Assembly (NCBI GenBank): GCA_022578605.1 | Contig: MU394094.1 | Location: forward strand, 281,601-345,600 | Reading direction: 5' to 3' | Length of the DNA: 64,000 bases | Origin: Camillea tinctor | Taxonomy: Eukaryota > Ascomycota > Sordariomycetes > Xylariales > Xylariaceae | Shown: positions 24,060 through 35,059 of the stretch, piece after piece | Layout: the number at the start of each line of letters is the position of its first letter | Numbering within the stretch: position 1 is the first letter of the stretch | Program-made: the position numbers and the translations under genes | Notes under the pieces: model-generated | Databases searched by the model: none | What the model saw: the letters and a program-made list of their open reading frames with translations, nothing else | What the model was told of the DNA's origin: nothing

Positions 24060-25538
24060 CCAAAACTGCACACATCCTGTCATTTCTACTCCATTCCTTG
24101 CGCGCGTAGGCGTTTTCCCTTTTTCTTTTCCAATTTTCTTTATCCTCTTGTTTTACATAGCATAAGAGAGCGGTAATGCGATATTAGCAGCGATGATAGA
24201 AAGGATGTATGTATGTTGTTGTGAAGCTTGTCTGACTGCCGGATCCGAGATTTTTATGTGCCGGCATTTGAAAGCACGATGCTGAAGATGAATGAATATG
24301 CATATCCACATCCTTGATCGAAGCGAAGAGTCTGTCGGCCTTGTCCATTATATAGGTGCTTGTCACGGAGTGGTAGATCACAGGGTACATGGCAGTGTAT
24401 GATCGAACCCTTTCTTCGCTTTGATAAGATGTATGTATATATTTACCCAAGTTCGGAATGGAAGTTTACAGGGGTCTTTCAGCCTCCTGCAGGGTTTTAT
24501 ATTAGTGTAGCTGTACCTAATCTGCTCGATGCTAATGTAGGAGCGATTCGTATTCCCGCAGCCCCAGTGCAGGGGCATTGGTGGGACATTATAAGTGAGG
24601 TAAGTTACGTACCATTAGGTACCAGGCTTAGCTGATACGAACGGGCGCAAGTGTACTACATAGTATGTAGAGATGAACTTTGGGTGAGGCAGAAACGCGG
24701 GGCAGTTACATGTACGTACTTTAAAACTCCCCCAATCCATAGTATGGGGTTGTACATTATGTACCTAGAGGTTAGATAGGTTACTATGTACCTTGGGTAA
24801 CCAGATGGCACCTTACAAGAGGGAAGTTACCTACTCCTCCCCAAGGTTGGCAGGAAAGATCAAATCAACAAACAAGACTTATTAATCCTTACCTACCTAG
24901 GTACCTACCTAGGTAGGTATCCTTTCTTTCTTTCTTTCTTTTACCTTTTTCAATTTTGATTCTGGTCAGCTAAAATACCTAGCACTGCCCCCTCCAATCT
25001 CATCATCGTCATTTAAACAACACCACCCACTATCACATCACTCCAACTTACAATTACCACCACCACTACCACCATACCATAATCATCATCACAACGACGA
25101 ATACTACCACCTAGAACCACACTATCTATTTATTGTATGGTATGATTATAATGTTCCCGCCTGAGAATGATAACCTCATTTCCGTAGATTACCTATCTGG
25201 TTGATAGCATCTCATATTTTTATCTTATTGCGCCCACCGCAGCAATACATGGGGATATTTAAAGAAACCCCCATGAGGAACGAATAAGAAAAAAAACAAA
25301 AACAAGAAGGACAGAAAAAGAAAAGAATTGAATCGCAATTAAATTCATTAACCAAAAAAAAAAAGAAAGAAAAAAAGTTGTCGATCGTAGATCCGATCCC
25401 CTTCTTTCCCCCTCCGTCCCTCTTCTTCCCCTCCCTTACCCTCCTCACGTCCCCCTTCTATACATTAATTAGGGCCAAGATGTAACAGGACTAGCTGGGA
25501 TTTACGGCTCATCTTTTTGATACAGAACCCACGACAAT
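23943..25538. other. Intergenic region upstream of hbrB
   Basis: Contains a run of 39 T at 24021-24059, palindromic ACCTACCTAGGT repeats at 24893-24920, a TTTC tandem near 24924-24941, and CACCACTACC repeats around 25040-25110. No family-like open frame. The stretch from about 25200 to 25538 is A-rich then pyrimidine-rich and is likely the 5' leader of hbrB. Confidence 0.5.
24021..24059. repeat. Poly(T) run of 39
   Basis: Uninterrupted T stretch 80 bp upstream of the tRNA-Ser gene (poly(A) on the tRNA strand). It could be a simple microsatellite or the tail of a retroposed sequence, but I see no adjacent element or target-site duplication. Confidence 0.9.
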
Positions 25539-28500
25539 ATGCAACAAACAAGACCCCAGCACAAGAGGGCCCCGGGGAGCTTCTCTCCACTACCGGGAAG
25601 TGTCAACACGTTGAACACAAGCACAGGCACAGGTACAGGCGCAGGTACAAGCACGAGCACGAGCACGAGCATGAGCCTGAGCACTCCAATCCTGACCCTG
25701 GCTACTTCTTCATCCACGTCCATGCAAGCGCAGGCGCCAACAAAAGCCCCAACGCCAACTTCAGCACCAGCACCAGCACCAACACCAGCGCCGGCTCCGG
25801 CCCCGTTATCCTCTTCCTCACGCCCACAAATACGCCGAATAGAATCTTCTTCGAGTGATGACACAATCTCTTCCATCTCCATCTCCATTCCTAAGACCCG
25901 AAGTCCACAATCGCCTATCCGCCTCACGAGCCCGACCTTTGCCAGCTTTACATCGCATCCCAATTCGAGTTCTAACAACCTGCAAAACTTCTCCCGTCCG
26001 AGTCGCTCCAACAACGATCTACCTGCCGCTCGCAACACCTCGCCCTTGACCTTGCCCACCGGCCATACTGTCCACACACGAAAACATTCCCAGACCCAGG
26101 GTCTCTTCGAGCCTACGCTGCCTTCCACGAGTCACTCGAATCTTTCCCAGGTTGGCATGGCCCAACCCGCCTCCGCCTCGACGCTGTCGGCCAGCCAGAT
26201 AGCCGCCCAGGCTGCTATGCAACACCAGCAGCATAGTCGCCACCGATCACAAACTGTTCCTTTCCCCGGCAGCGAGGGCCACGATACCTCCAAGCGTCCT
26301 GGGCCCAATCCTCTGACTGGGTCTCGTAGCCCGCCCATGCTCAGCTTGACCGAGGCGAGTGGCCCACGAGACAATGGCTTTGGGAATCAGAGTTATCATA
26401 ATGGTCTCTTAGGGAGCCATGCTGCTGCCGCCACCGCTGCCGCCAATGTTGCATTCCCTAGGACCTCGCCCCAGTCCTCGCCCGGCCTGCCTACGCCTGA
26501 TCCGACGGCTATGCCCGCGCCCCTCAACATCCCGGAGAAACCCTCCAAGATGGAGAAGTCCAAAGTCAAGCTGTTTTCGCGACCCAAGAAAATCGATACC
26601 AAGGGCGAAACGAGAGAGCGTCCGCTTCCAAGCCCTGGCAAGATTGGATCGGCATTGGCATCTCTACAGCGTGCGAACTTCAGCACAACCAGCCTGGCCG
26701 ACTCCCAATCCTTTTACAACCTGGGCAACGCTTCGTCCGCAACAATTCGACCGACTGACACCCCAGCTGAGCGAGAAGGCAAGGAGAAGGAAAAGGAACG
26801 GAAACACCACTTTTTGTCCCGTCAAAAGCACAAATTGAGTTCTAAAGACGATTACCACCTCCCTCTATCCTCCGCTGCCAGCAATTCTAGGCCTGTTGAC
26901 CCCAATGCGCCCTCGAGTCTGTACAATTTCAATGTGCCTCCGAGTCCGGGCCCAAGTAGCAACTTGGGGAAGAGCGTCAGCGGTCTCGACCTCAGACATG
27001 GTGGACGTGCTCTGCGGGAGAAGAGGAAGGAGGACAAATTAGGGGACATCATGCGTCACGAGAACGATTCGACCTTTGCGTTGGGAGCAGAATGGACTGG
27101 ACCAGGTAGTCTCGGCTCCAACACACCTACGTACATGTTCGAACCGATAGACCCGGGCAAGCATGGCCTGAATAACATGTCACTGGAGGACGCCTGGCCC
27201 TATCTCAAGACGAGGTTGCTGGTTATTTTTGAGGGTGAAGATCTGAGGCTGCCCGTGGAAGATTTCAACCGCATCGTGAGCATGCACATCCAGTTCTGCG
27301 TTCAGCGGCGCACCCCTCACATGATCGTCGATGATCTACGGGAACTGCTGTCCACCGGCTTCGCTTCGCTGGATCACACGCTACGCAAGACGCCTGAGGA
27401 CAGGCTTATCCCCTCGCTGGTGGAGCTCTGGATATTCACTTTCACTAGCATTCTACCCTACATGCAAGCTGTGTTCTTGCCCCTGGACCTCGAGCTATCG
27501 TCGGCTTCAGGGCCATTGTCTTCATCCGACCCGATACGTGACCACTGGGGTAGCACCATAGTAGGCTCTCCCACGTCGACCGTCTACCCTAGCAGCATAG
27601 CCAATGCCGAGACCTCATCTTCCTCCAAGGTCCTCGATGTCCGGGGTTTGGTCCTGACCGCCTACCGCGATGCCATGATCCTTCCACGTTACGAGAAACT
27701 CAAGACCATCTTTTCCCGCTTGTCCCTCGAGCATCTCCCCTCTTCACTATCCTCCCTCGCCCTGGCTTCTCCGCCCCCTCCGCCCCCTCCGCCCCCAAAC
27801 GACAGCGCCACATCTCTATCTACCTCTCCTAGCGATGGCTTTTCCGCTACCGTCCCCGCCCGCCCCGGCACTGCCATGTCTCTAGATCCTAGCGTGGCCA
27901 GCTACAACTCCAACTCCACCACCGTCTTCGGCAACGACTCGATCCCCTCGCGCAGTCGCGCCATTAGCAACGTGTCCTACGGAAGTGGGGTTTCAGATCC
28001 CGCCCCTGGAAGCTTATTGCGACCCTTCACGCCACAGCAGATGAGGGAAGTAGCAGGCGGAAGCGGAAGCGGGAGGGAGATACTAGGCAGCGTGCGCGAA
28101 CAAAACGTTGAGGACAGCAAGCAGGTCACCGAGATGGTGGGTCGTATGTTGCAGTGCATGAGCGTCCTCGCCAGCGTAGGCACCACGCCTCATACTGGCA
28201 GCCATAGCAACATCAATATGAGCAACAACCCTGTCCCCTCTTCGTCTATCTCGCCCACCCCGAGCCACAGCATCACCAGCGGCGGGGCTAGTGCCAGCGG
28301 CGACGAGGCGAGCAAAATGGTCTCGGAGTTGGGCCGCCTTCTCAAGCTCAATTGGCTCGGCAGAGGCCGTACGGGACGCAACAGGAGGGGCATGGTGGGA
28401 GGTAGGGTCAGGAGGCAGGAGAATAACCATCACAATAATATTATCACTCACGCTAGCAGCCCCGGGAATCTGAGCTCGAGCAGCATTAGCAATATGAATA

Positions 28501-28646
28501 TGAGCGCGAATACCCCTGGCCACAGCACTAGTAACGGTCCATTGTCGTCATCGGTACCTATTCATGGAGGCGGCGGCGGCGCTGGCAGTAGTATGTTAAG
28601 AGAGAGGGAGAGGGAAAGGGAGGGGGCTATTAGTGTGGCCGGGTGA
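25539..28646 (+). CDS. hbrB: HbrB-domain TORC2 subunit (Bit61/PROTOR family)
   Basis: Single exon of 1035 aa. Residues 1-540 are disordered, rich in Ser, Thr, Pro and Ala, with an alternating Thr/Ser/Gly tract (about 28-52). The conserved HbrB domain lies at about 547-740: LEDAWPYLKTRLLVIFEGED, VEDFNRIVSMHIQFCVQ, DDLRELLSTGF, PSLVELWIFTFTSILPYMQA, and after an insert LDVRGLVLTAYRDAMILPRY. A proline run and further disordered sequence follow, with a Gly-rich tail. Aspergillus HbrB was found through a hyperbranching mutant; yeast Bit61/Bit2 and mammalian PROTOR bind TORC2, which controls actin and cell-wall homeostasis. The start ATG at 25539 is the first in a long leader. The family is clear; the exact start is uncertain because the N-terminus is poorly conserved. 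Confidence 0.9.
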   Translation: MQQTRPQHKRAPGSFSPLPGSVNTLNTSTGTGTGAGTSTSTSTSMSLSTPILTLATSSSTSMQAQAPTKAPTPTSAPAPAPTPAPAPAPLSSSSRPQIRRIESSSSDDTISSISISIPKTRSPQSPIRLTSPTFASFTSHPNSSSNNLQNFSRPSRSNNDLPAARNTSPLTLPTGHTVHTRKHSQTQGLFEPTLPSTSHSNLSQVGMAQPASASTLSASQIAAQAAMQHQQHSRHRSQTVPFPGSEGHDTSKRPGPNPLTGSRSPPMLSLTEASGPRDNGFGNQSYHNGLLGSHAAAATAAANVAFPRTSPQSSPGLPTPDPTAMPAPLNIPEKPSKMEKSKVKLFSRPKKIDTKGETRERPLPSPGKIGSALASLQRANFSTTSLADSQSFYNLGNASSATIRPTDTPAEREGKEKEKERKHHFLSRQKHKLSSKDDYHLPLSSAASNSRPVDPNAPSSLYNFNVPPSPGPSSNLGKSVSGLDLRHGGRALREKRKEDKLGDIMRHENDSTFALGAEWTGPGSLGSNTPTYMFEPIDPGKHGLNNMSLEDAWPYLKTRLLVIFEGEDLRLPVEDFNRIVSMHIQFCVQRRTPHMIVDDLRELLSTGFASLDHTLRKTPEDRLIPSLVELWIFTFTSILPYMQAVFLPLDLELSSASGPLSSSDPIRDHWGSTIVGSPTSTVYPSSIANAETSSSSKVLDVRGLVLTAYRDAMILPRYEKLKTIFSRLSLEHLPSSLSSLALASPPPPPPPPPNDSATSLSTSPSDGFSATVPARPGTAMSLDPSVASYNSNSTTVFGNDSIPSRSRAISNVSYGSGVSDPAPGSLLRPFTPQQMREVAGGSGSGREILGSVREQNVEDSKQVTEMVGRMLQCMSVLASVGTTPHTGSHSNINMSNNPVPSSSISPTPSHSITSGGASASGDEASKMVSELGRLLKLNWLGRGRTGRNRRGMVGGRVRRQENNHHNNIITHASSPGNLSSSSISNMNMSANTPGHSTSNGPLSSSVPIHGGGGGAGSSMLREREREREGAISVAG

Positions 28647-31600
28647 TGCTGTTGATGATGACGATGCTCATGATGATGATACCTACGGACGGTGATTAGG
28701 GAGGGCCAAAGAAAATAGAAGATTGAGAGCAAGGTATTGTTTCCTTTTCTTAGATATGCGGTATTGGAAGTTAGATTCAGGTAGGCAGGCAGGTGCACCT
28801 AGCCTACCTAGATAGTCATGGATGATGTTGCGGCAATTGTTTTTTCTTCTTGTCTTTGAGATTTGGATTGGGGCATTGGAATCGGATTAGTGACAACGAA
28901 GGGGGTGGAATCGGTGAAAGGAGAGAGGACACTGGAAATGGCAGAGAGGTTCCATCTATCAGAAGTCATGGGGGTGCAATGCAAGCGAGCAAATGTTTTA
29001 ACAAATTTATACAAGGGGATACATCAAGATATTCATATTAAGGCTTTGGAGTTTATATATGTGCAATGTCTTTTCTTTTTATTGGATTTCCCATGTCTAG
29101 CAGGGAGTTATAAGGCTACGGTGCTGAAAAAAAAATACGACGGCGAAGTACTCTACGATAGATAGATGAACAGGGAAAAAGAATTTCCTCGTGAATCTTT
29201 TTCAGTCCTCTAGAACTGCGTGTAAATATTAAGAAATAATTACGATCATACCTATAAAGCCATCTGGTTAGTCAAATAGTCCAAACGATAGAATTGGCCA
29301 TAGAGTAAAAAAGATTGATTTTTTTTTTTTTAAGTCAGACATCCAAGGTAAGGTCTTGTACCCTCATCTGCTTCAAAGAAAGGCTCTAGGTGAAGCTCGA
29401 GTGGAAACTGCGAATGAGGTGGAAAATTTCATCATATTAAAATAAATGGGCGGTGGTTGCTTTTGAGAATGATAAGGCAAAAAGAGAAAAAAGTTTTTTC
29501 ACTGACCTTTTGTTCTGGATGGTGTATAGACTTCCTCTATTATGAAGTAGAGGGTATAAACGTGAGGTTACTGGTTAGCAGAATATGCAAGAAATCGGAC
29601 ATGGCGCGACAGATGACCTATTATCTCCAAGGACGTTAGCAGTGGGTTTATAACCGATGTGAAAGCGAGAATCTGGGTGTAGATGAAACCCCTCGTGCAT
29701 GCTGCTGTGCTGCGTCTCGAGACGAGAAGGCTTTACAGCTTCTTGGAACGAAGATGCAAGCACCAGCGAAGAAGAAAAAAAAACATGCTCAATCAGACAA
29801 AGTATACTGGCAAGTAACAGGTACCACCACGAGGGGCGGTTGAAACCCGGACAGTCAAAACTTCTTCATGGTCGATTCTGTTGGGAAAAGAAGACAATGT
29901 TGTTTGGATGTCATCATTTGAGGGGGGTATTTTGGGAGGGAGGTGGAAGAGGAGGCTGCTTCTGCCGCTTCTGCCGCGTGAGAACTCACCTTTCTAGCTC
30001 AAGGTAGAGCAGGACTGAGTGTCAACTGGAAGATTGGCAAAATTTGCAAAAAACGCTTGCGGGAAGAGACTACAGGTGTTGTCTAATCAGAAGAACAAGA
30101 AGAACAAGAAGAACGAAGAACAAGAACAGAGACAAGAAACGAAAGACACTGCAAACAGTAACCGGCGAGCGGTGTGTATGTGCAATGTTCGCTGAGCTGT
30201 TGTTGTTCGTTTCGTATTGTAGATCTGAAGCTTGGTAGAGTGAAAGAAAGAAGAAAGTTGGTAGGAGGGAAGAGAGAAGAGAAAAAGATATTTGTAGTCG
30301 CAAATTCGCGTGATGGAATTTTTTTCTTTCTTTCTTAGCTTGCTTGAAAAAAAAAAAAAAGTACTAAAATGAGGGACTAGAAGAAGACAGAAGTAAAAAA
30401 AGAAATGGGTCCGGAATTACTTTAGGATCCACTTCTTTTCTCTCAACTTAGCTGATGGTGACATCCACCCACCGACGCATGGATGTGGTCAGCAGGCGAC
30501 CAGCTGCTGCCGGCTGTGGAGAGGAGAGTAGATAACAGCAGATAACTGGGGAAAGGTTACCAAAAATAATTTTTTCAACGACGCGGTGATTGGTCAACTC
30601 TGGATTAGCGTTTCAAATGTCGCGTCCTGTATAGTGTGATTACTATCCCCGTACTGGGCACTACCTAATCACTCGTCATGGGCACTCCGTATCAAATGCC
30701 GGAGTTCGATTGCTCTTTTTTTTTTTCTTCATGTTCCAGTTACTGCTGCCCTAATTAGTGTTATTATATATATCGAGTAAAAAAAAAGAAGAAGAAAAAA
30801 CCAGCCTTCCCCACGTATTGTAAATATTGTGAAATTTTTTTACTTTTTTTTTGTGTGTGTTGCAACTTGTTCTTTGGATGTTCAGGAATAACTGAACTTG
30901 TCAGGAAAAGATGGGAAAGGGCGGAAGAGCGGAAGAAGGAAGAAGGGGATGGAGGGGAGAGCTTACAAGGTTTGTTTGGAATTATTGTATGACCAGAGTG
31001 GACAAGAATGAACTACACTATGTAAATAGGAGTTCTATATAGTGTAGGTAGTTTTATATGTAAAAATATTCGATAGATATCTTGGATCATGGTCCGACTT
31101 GGTTTGTGTATATATATAGGTATATATAAAGTGTTGATGTTGGTGGTTTATCTGAGCCAAGTTAGTAATATATTTGAGCTGAAAAGTTATTTTTTTTTCT
31201 GGTCGATGACTTCATTCATCAATTCACTTTCTTAGATACATATGCAGGTGTCATTATCGATGTTGTACTTAGTTTTAGTTGTGGCCTTGCCAGCCTTACC
31301 GTGAGGTGACTCTCACGCCGCAAGCCAGCCTAGACAACCTAGCCAGCCCACCAGGTTCAATACCTTTATGTAGCCAAGTACAGGTTATATGGACGTGGTT
31401 TAAAAATAACAGTGTGTGATGGTGTTACTAATTCAGCATCCAACCAATGCCAGCTCGTTTCTAGTCCATTGTATGTTTAACTGGTTGATTGATATGCCTC
31501 GTCTGACTATAGCATAGCACAGCATAGCATAGTGGCATAGATAGCACGGCACAGCACTGTACGGTTACAGTTACAGTGAGAGATACAGTGTATATTGTGG

Positions 31601-32304
31601 ACTATGTAGGTACGTACATAGAATTAGTTTATTGCCAAAGGTGAGGTGCAAATATATGAAAGAAAGATATCTTATGTAACTAACCAAGCAGCCGACTAGT
31701 ACTTATGTACTGGGTAGGTAGATATTGAATTTAAGTTTTATTCTTATCAAAACTTTAGGTTAGTGACGGTGGTGGTGGCGATGGTCGGATGGCCGTGCGG
31801 GACATTTTATATTCCTGTGCTCTTCCTCTTTTTTTAGCCTGTTACCCGCCATCCGCAATAAAACACCAGCACACAGGGGACCAACTCCCCAGGACGCTAC
31901 ACTACCACTCCCACTCCCACTCCCACTACCCATTTACATCTGCACGTCTTTCCAGCAGTAGTATTCATATACCCTGTATTAGTGCATCCAGCCATCTACG
32001 CATCTACGTGCTATCTACCTAATCCTACCTTTTAACAGACACACACAGCACAACACCACGCCACTTTCTACATCGACTTCTTTTTTTTTTTTCCCTATAT
32101 TTTTTTTTCTTTACTCGACCTTTTTTTTTTTCCTCACCCCGTCGAACGACAGCTTGATTCCCTCTAGGTTAGTGTGTTTCTTTTTTCACCTCTCTCCCTT
32201 TCCTTCTCTCCCTCTTTTTCAATTTCATAGAGAATTAATTCTCATTTACTACGTTATACCCAATCCCAACTATTCCTATTACTACTATACCTTTATTTTC
32301 GCAA

Positions 32305-32347
<43 letters not shown>

Positions 32348-33921
32348 CTGTCTCTCCGTCTCCTTTACCGCTTTCTCGAGAGGTTTATCTATCTCTATCG
32401 TCTCGGCTCAGGCTACATCCATAGTGCACTAGTACCTAAGTAGGTATTCAGTACACTAACCTAAAATTATTACTAACATTTTTACTTCTCCCTCTCTCTT
32501 TCTCTCTTTCTCTTCCCCCCTCCCCCCTGCCACTTAGTAATCCCTACCATACCCACTAGGCCTCACTGTCACTTTTTTTCTTTCTCCATTTCTTCTTTCT
32601 CTTCCCTGATCCATTTTTGTTTTGCCGCGCCAGGAACTTATTCTCACTACCTACACTACCACCTACTTACTGCCTACTACCTTGTCTCTCTCTAAAAAAC
32701 CACTTGCAATCAGCCAACCAACCAAACCAACCACCAACCTAACCTGCACTAGACCAACACACCACGAACAAGTTGCCAGCACGAAGCAACATCCCAATTT
32801 GCCGTACCCGTCCGACAGATGCATCTTCGGTGACCCGGACGGTCCCTTAGCTAATTGAACTCCATACCGAGTTGTTATATGTATGTTCATGTTATTATTC
32901 CGTTTTCTTTTTTTCCGTTTCCTTTTGCGTGTCCCGTGCGAGGTGCGAGAGGGTATTATCGCGCGCGCGCATCAACCCACCGAGAAAGCGAACACACAGA
33001 GAGAGGCCAACATTGGGAACCTCTCTCTAGGATTAGACAGACCGACACGGGAAGACGCGAGATAACCACACACATATATAGGTGTTTTACACATTACACA
33101 TTACATATTACATATTACACACGCTAACACGGAGACCGATAAGGAGAGAAGTGGAAAGAGAAGAGAGAGAGAAAAAAGAAAAAAAAGAAAAGCGAAAGGG
33201 AGGAAGGGAATAGAAACAGAACAACTAGATTCCAATTCGCCGCCTATCCTCGCTCCGCTGCATGTCTCCAACATCCACGTCGAGTATCGTCGCCCAAAGT
33301 GGAACCCCGTGACAACAACCACCACCACTAACTACTTGACCACTATCTCCTCTTACCACTAAAAACTACTTACCACCGTCTTCATCGCCGTCGCCTCCCG
33401 ACACACGACCGACGAGCACCCGACGAGGAAGACACATTGTTATCTACCATTGATTTATATCATTCGTCTCTTCCTATACACCCTATCTGATCCGCTTTGC
33501 CTTTTCCCTGTCCCCCGCTCAAATTCCCGCTTCGGCTTCGCGACGGCTCACAAATAGATACAACTTCTCGTGACACCCTCTGTCTCCTGTATCTATCTCT
33601 TCTATCTTCCATACTGCCACCGTCCATCCTTTCCCGTAAGCCTGTATCTTGTATTAATCCCCGTCGCATCGTATCGCATCGCATCGCGCGTCGCATCGGA
33701 TCAAATCAATTCCTGGGCGTTCGCATCCTCCACAACCCCCCCCCTTTTTTCCCCATCTTCACCGCGCAGGAGACACAGCGACGCAGATCGCCACCGACCG
33801 ACCACACCGACCGACCGCATCTCCAATCGCATTCGTACGATTGCTGGGTTAGAAGGCGCATGAGATAGCGAGGAGGGTCGGGAGTCGATATCCACGCCGT
33901 GGATAGTCGACAGTATCGGAC
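28647..33921. other. 5.3-kb gene-free region between hbrB and ptaB
   Basis: No protein-like frame stands out. The left part holds the hbrB 3' flank; the middle (about 29.2-31.7 kb) is AT-rich with many short homopolymers; the right part (about 31.8-33.9 kb) is strongly pyrimidine-biased on the plus strand and is probably promoter plus a long 5' leader of the ptaB gene. It contains a 37-T run at 32308-32344, repeats such as CCCACT (31908-31930), and GCATC repeats near 33666-33690. Several short upstream open frames occur in the last 1.8 kb. Confidence 0.5.
32308..32344. repeat. Poly(T) run of 37
   Basis: Simple T tract within the pyrimidine-rich region upstream of ptaB. Copy number is likely unreliable. 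Confidence 0.9.
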
Positions 33922-34897
33922 ATGATGACGAGCATGGCCCCCAATTTTCACCCCGGCATGCCACAACATCCGGGTGTTCACCCTGGTCATCCCATGGGCG
34001 CGCCCGGCATGGCTCATAATCCAAGCCAACCCGGCGCTCAACAGGGTATACCTCCCCAGATGGCCGCCCACATGGGCGTATCCGGACCTGGTGGACAGGT
34101 CAATCCCGCTGCTATGATGGGTGCCATGCCCCCCGGTGCCGGAGGGCCCAATGCCCACGCTCTACAACATCTCAACCCCAATATGTTTCCTCAGGCCCAG
34201 GCTCAGCAGGCCCAACAGTTTGGCAGTAAGTTGCTATTTCTTTCTTTTTGACTTTCCTCCCTACCAGCGAGCTGATGTATTGATATTGCAGTGCCGAATA
34301 ATCATATGCTTCAACAACTACACAACCAGCGACTTATGCAACAGAGACAGCAAGTCTTAATGCAACAGCAGATGTATGGCAGCGGAATGCCCATGAACGC
34401 GGCGCAATACACGGCAGCCCTAAGAAATGGTGCCATGCAGAGGGTGGGAATGCCTCAGCACCTTCAACAGGCGCACCTCGCACAACAGGGGCAACACGGG
34501 GGTGCACACGCCGCCCAGCAGCATGCGCAGGTAAGAAACTTCCACTCTGTCCTCCGGAGCTAGAAGGGTAGTGAGCGACCTACCTAAGCTACCCGTCCTA
34601 GCCGACCTAGCATGCAAATGCTAACTATGTTTCTCTCAGCAACTCATCGCCCATCAGATGGCCATGCACCAACATCAGCAACAACAGGTAGCAAACAACC
34701 CGATGCACCAAGGTAACCAGCCCGGTCATCCTGGTCAGATGACACCGCAACAACTTCAGCTGCAACAACAAATGTCTATGGCTCAGCAGGTGCCCCAAGC
34801 TGCTCAAAACCAACAACCTCAACCCCAGCCCCTGCCCCAAAACCAACAGCAGCAACCTCAACAGCAGCAACCGCCGCAACCACAACAGGCTCAGCAA

Positions 34898-34928
<31 letters not shown>

Positions 34929-34938
34929 AGGCTCAACA

Positions 34939-34978
<40 letters not shown>

Positions 34979-35017
34979 GCCCAGCAGGCACAACAAGCTC
35001 AGCAACAACAGGCTCAA

Positions 35018-35059
<42 letters not shown>

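Noticed and set aside
30690..30725. B-box-like GGAGTTCGATTGC followed by a T run, as in a tRNA 3' end
   Set aside because: No matching acceptor, D or anticodon stems could be folded upstream.
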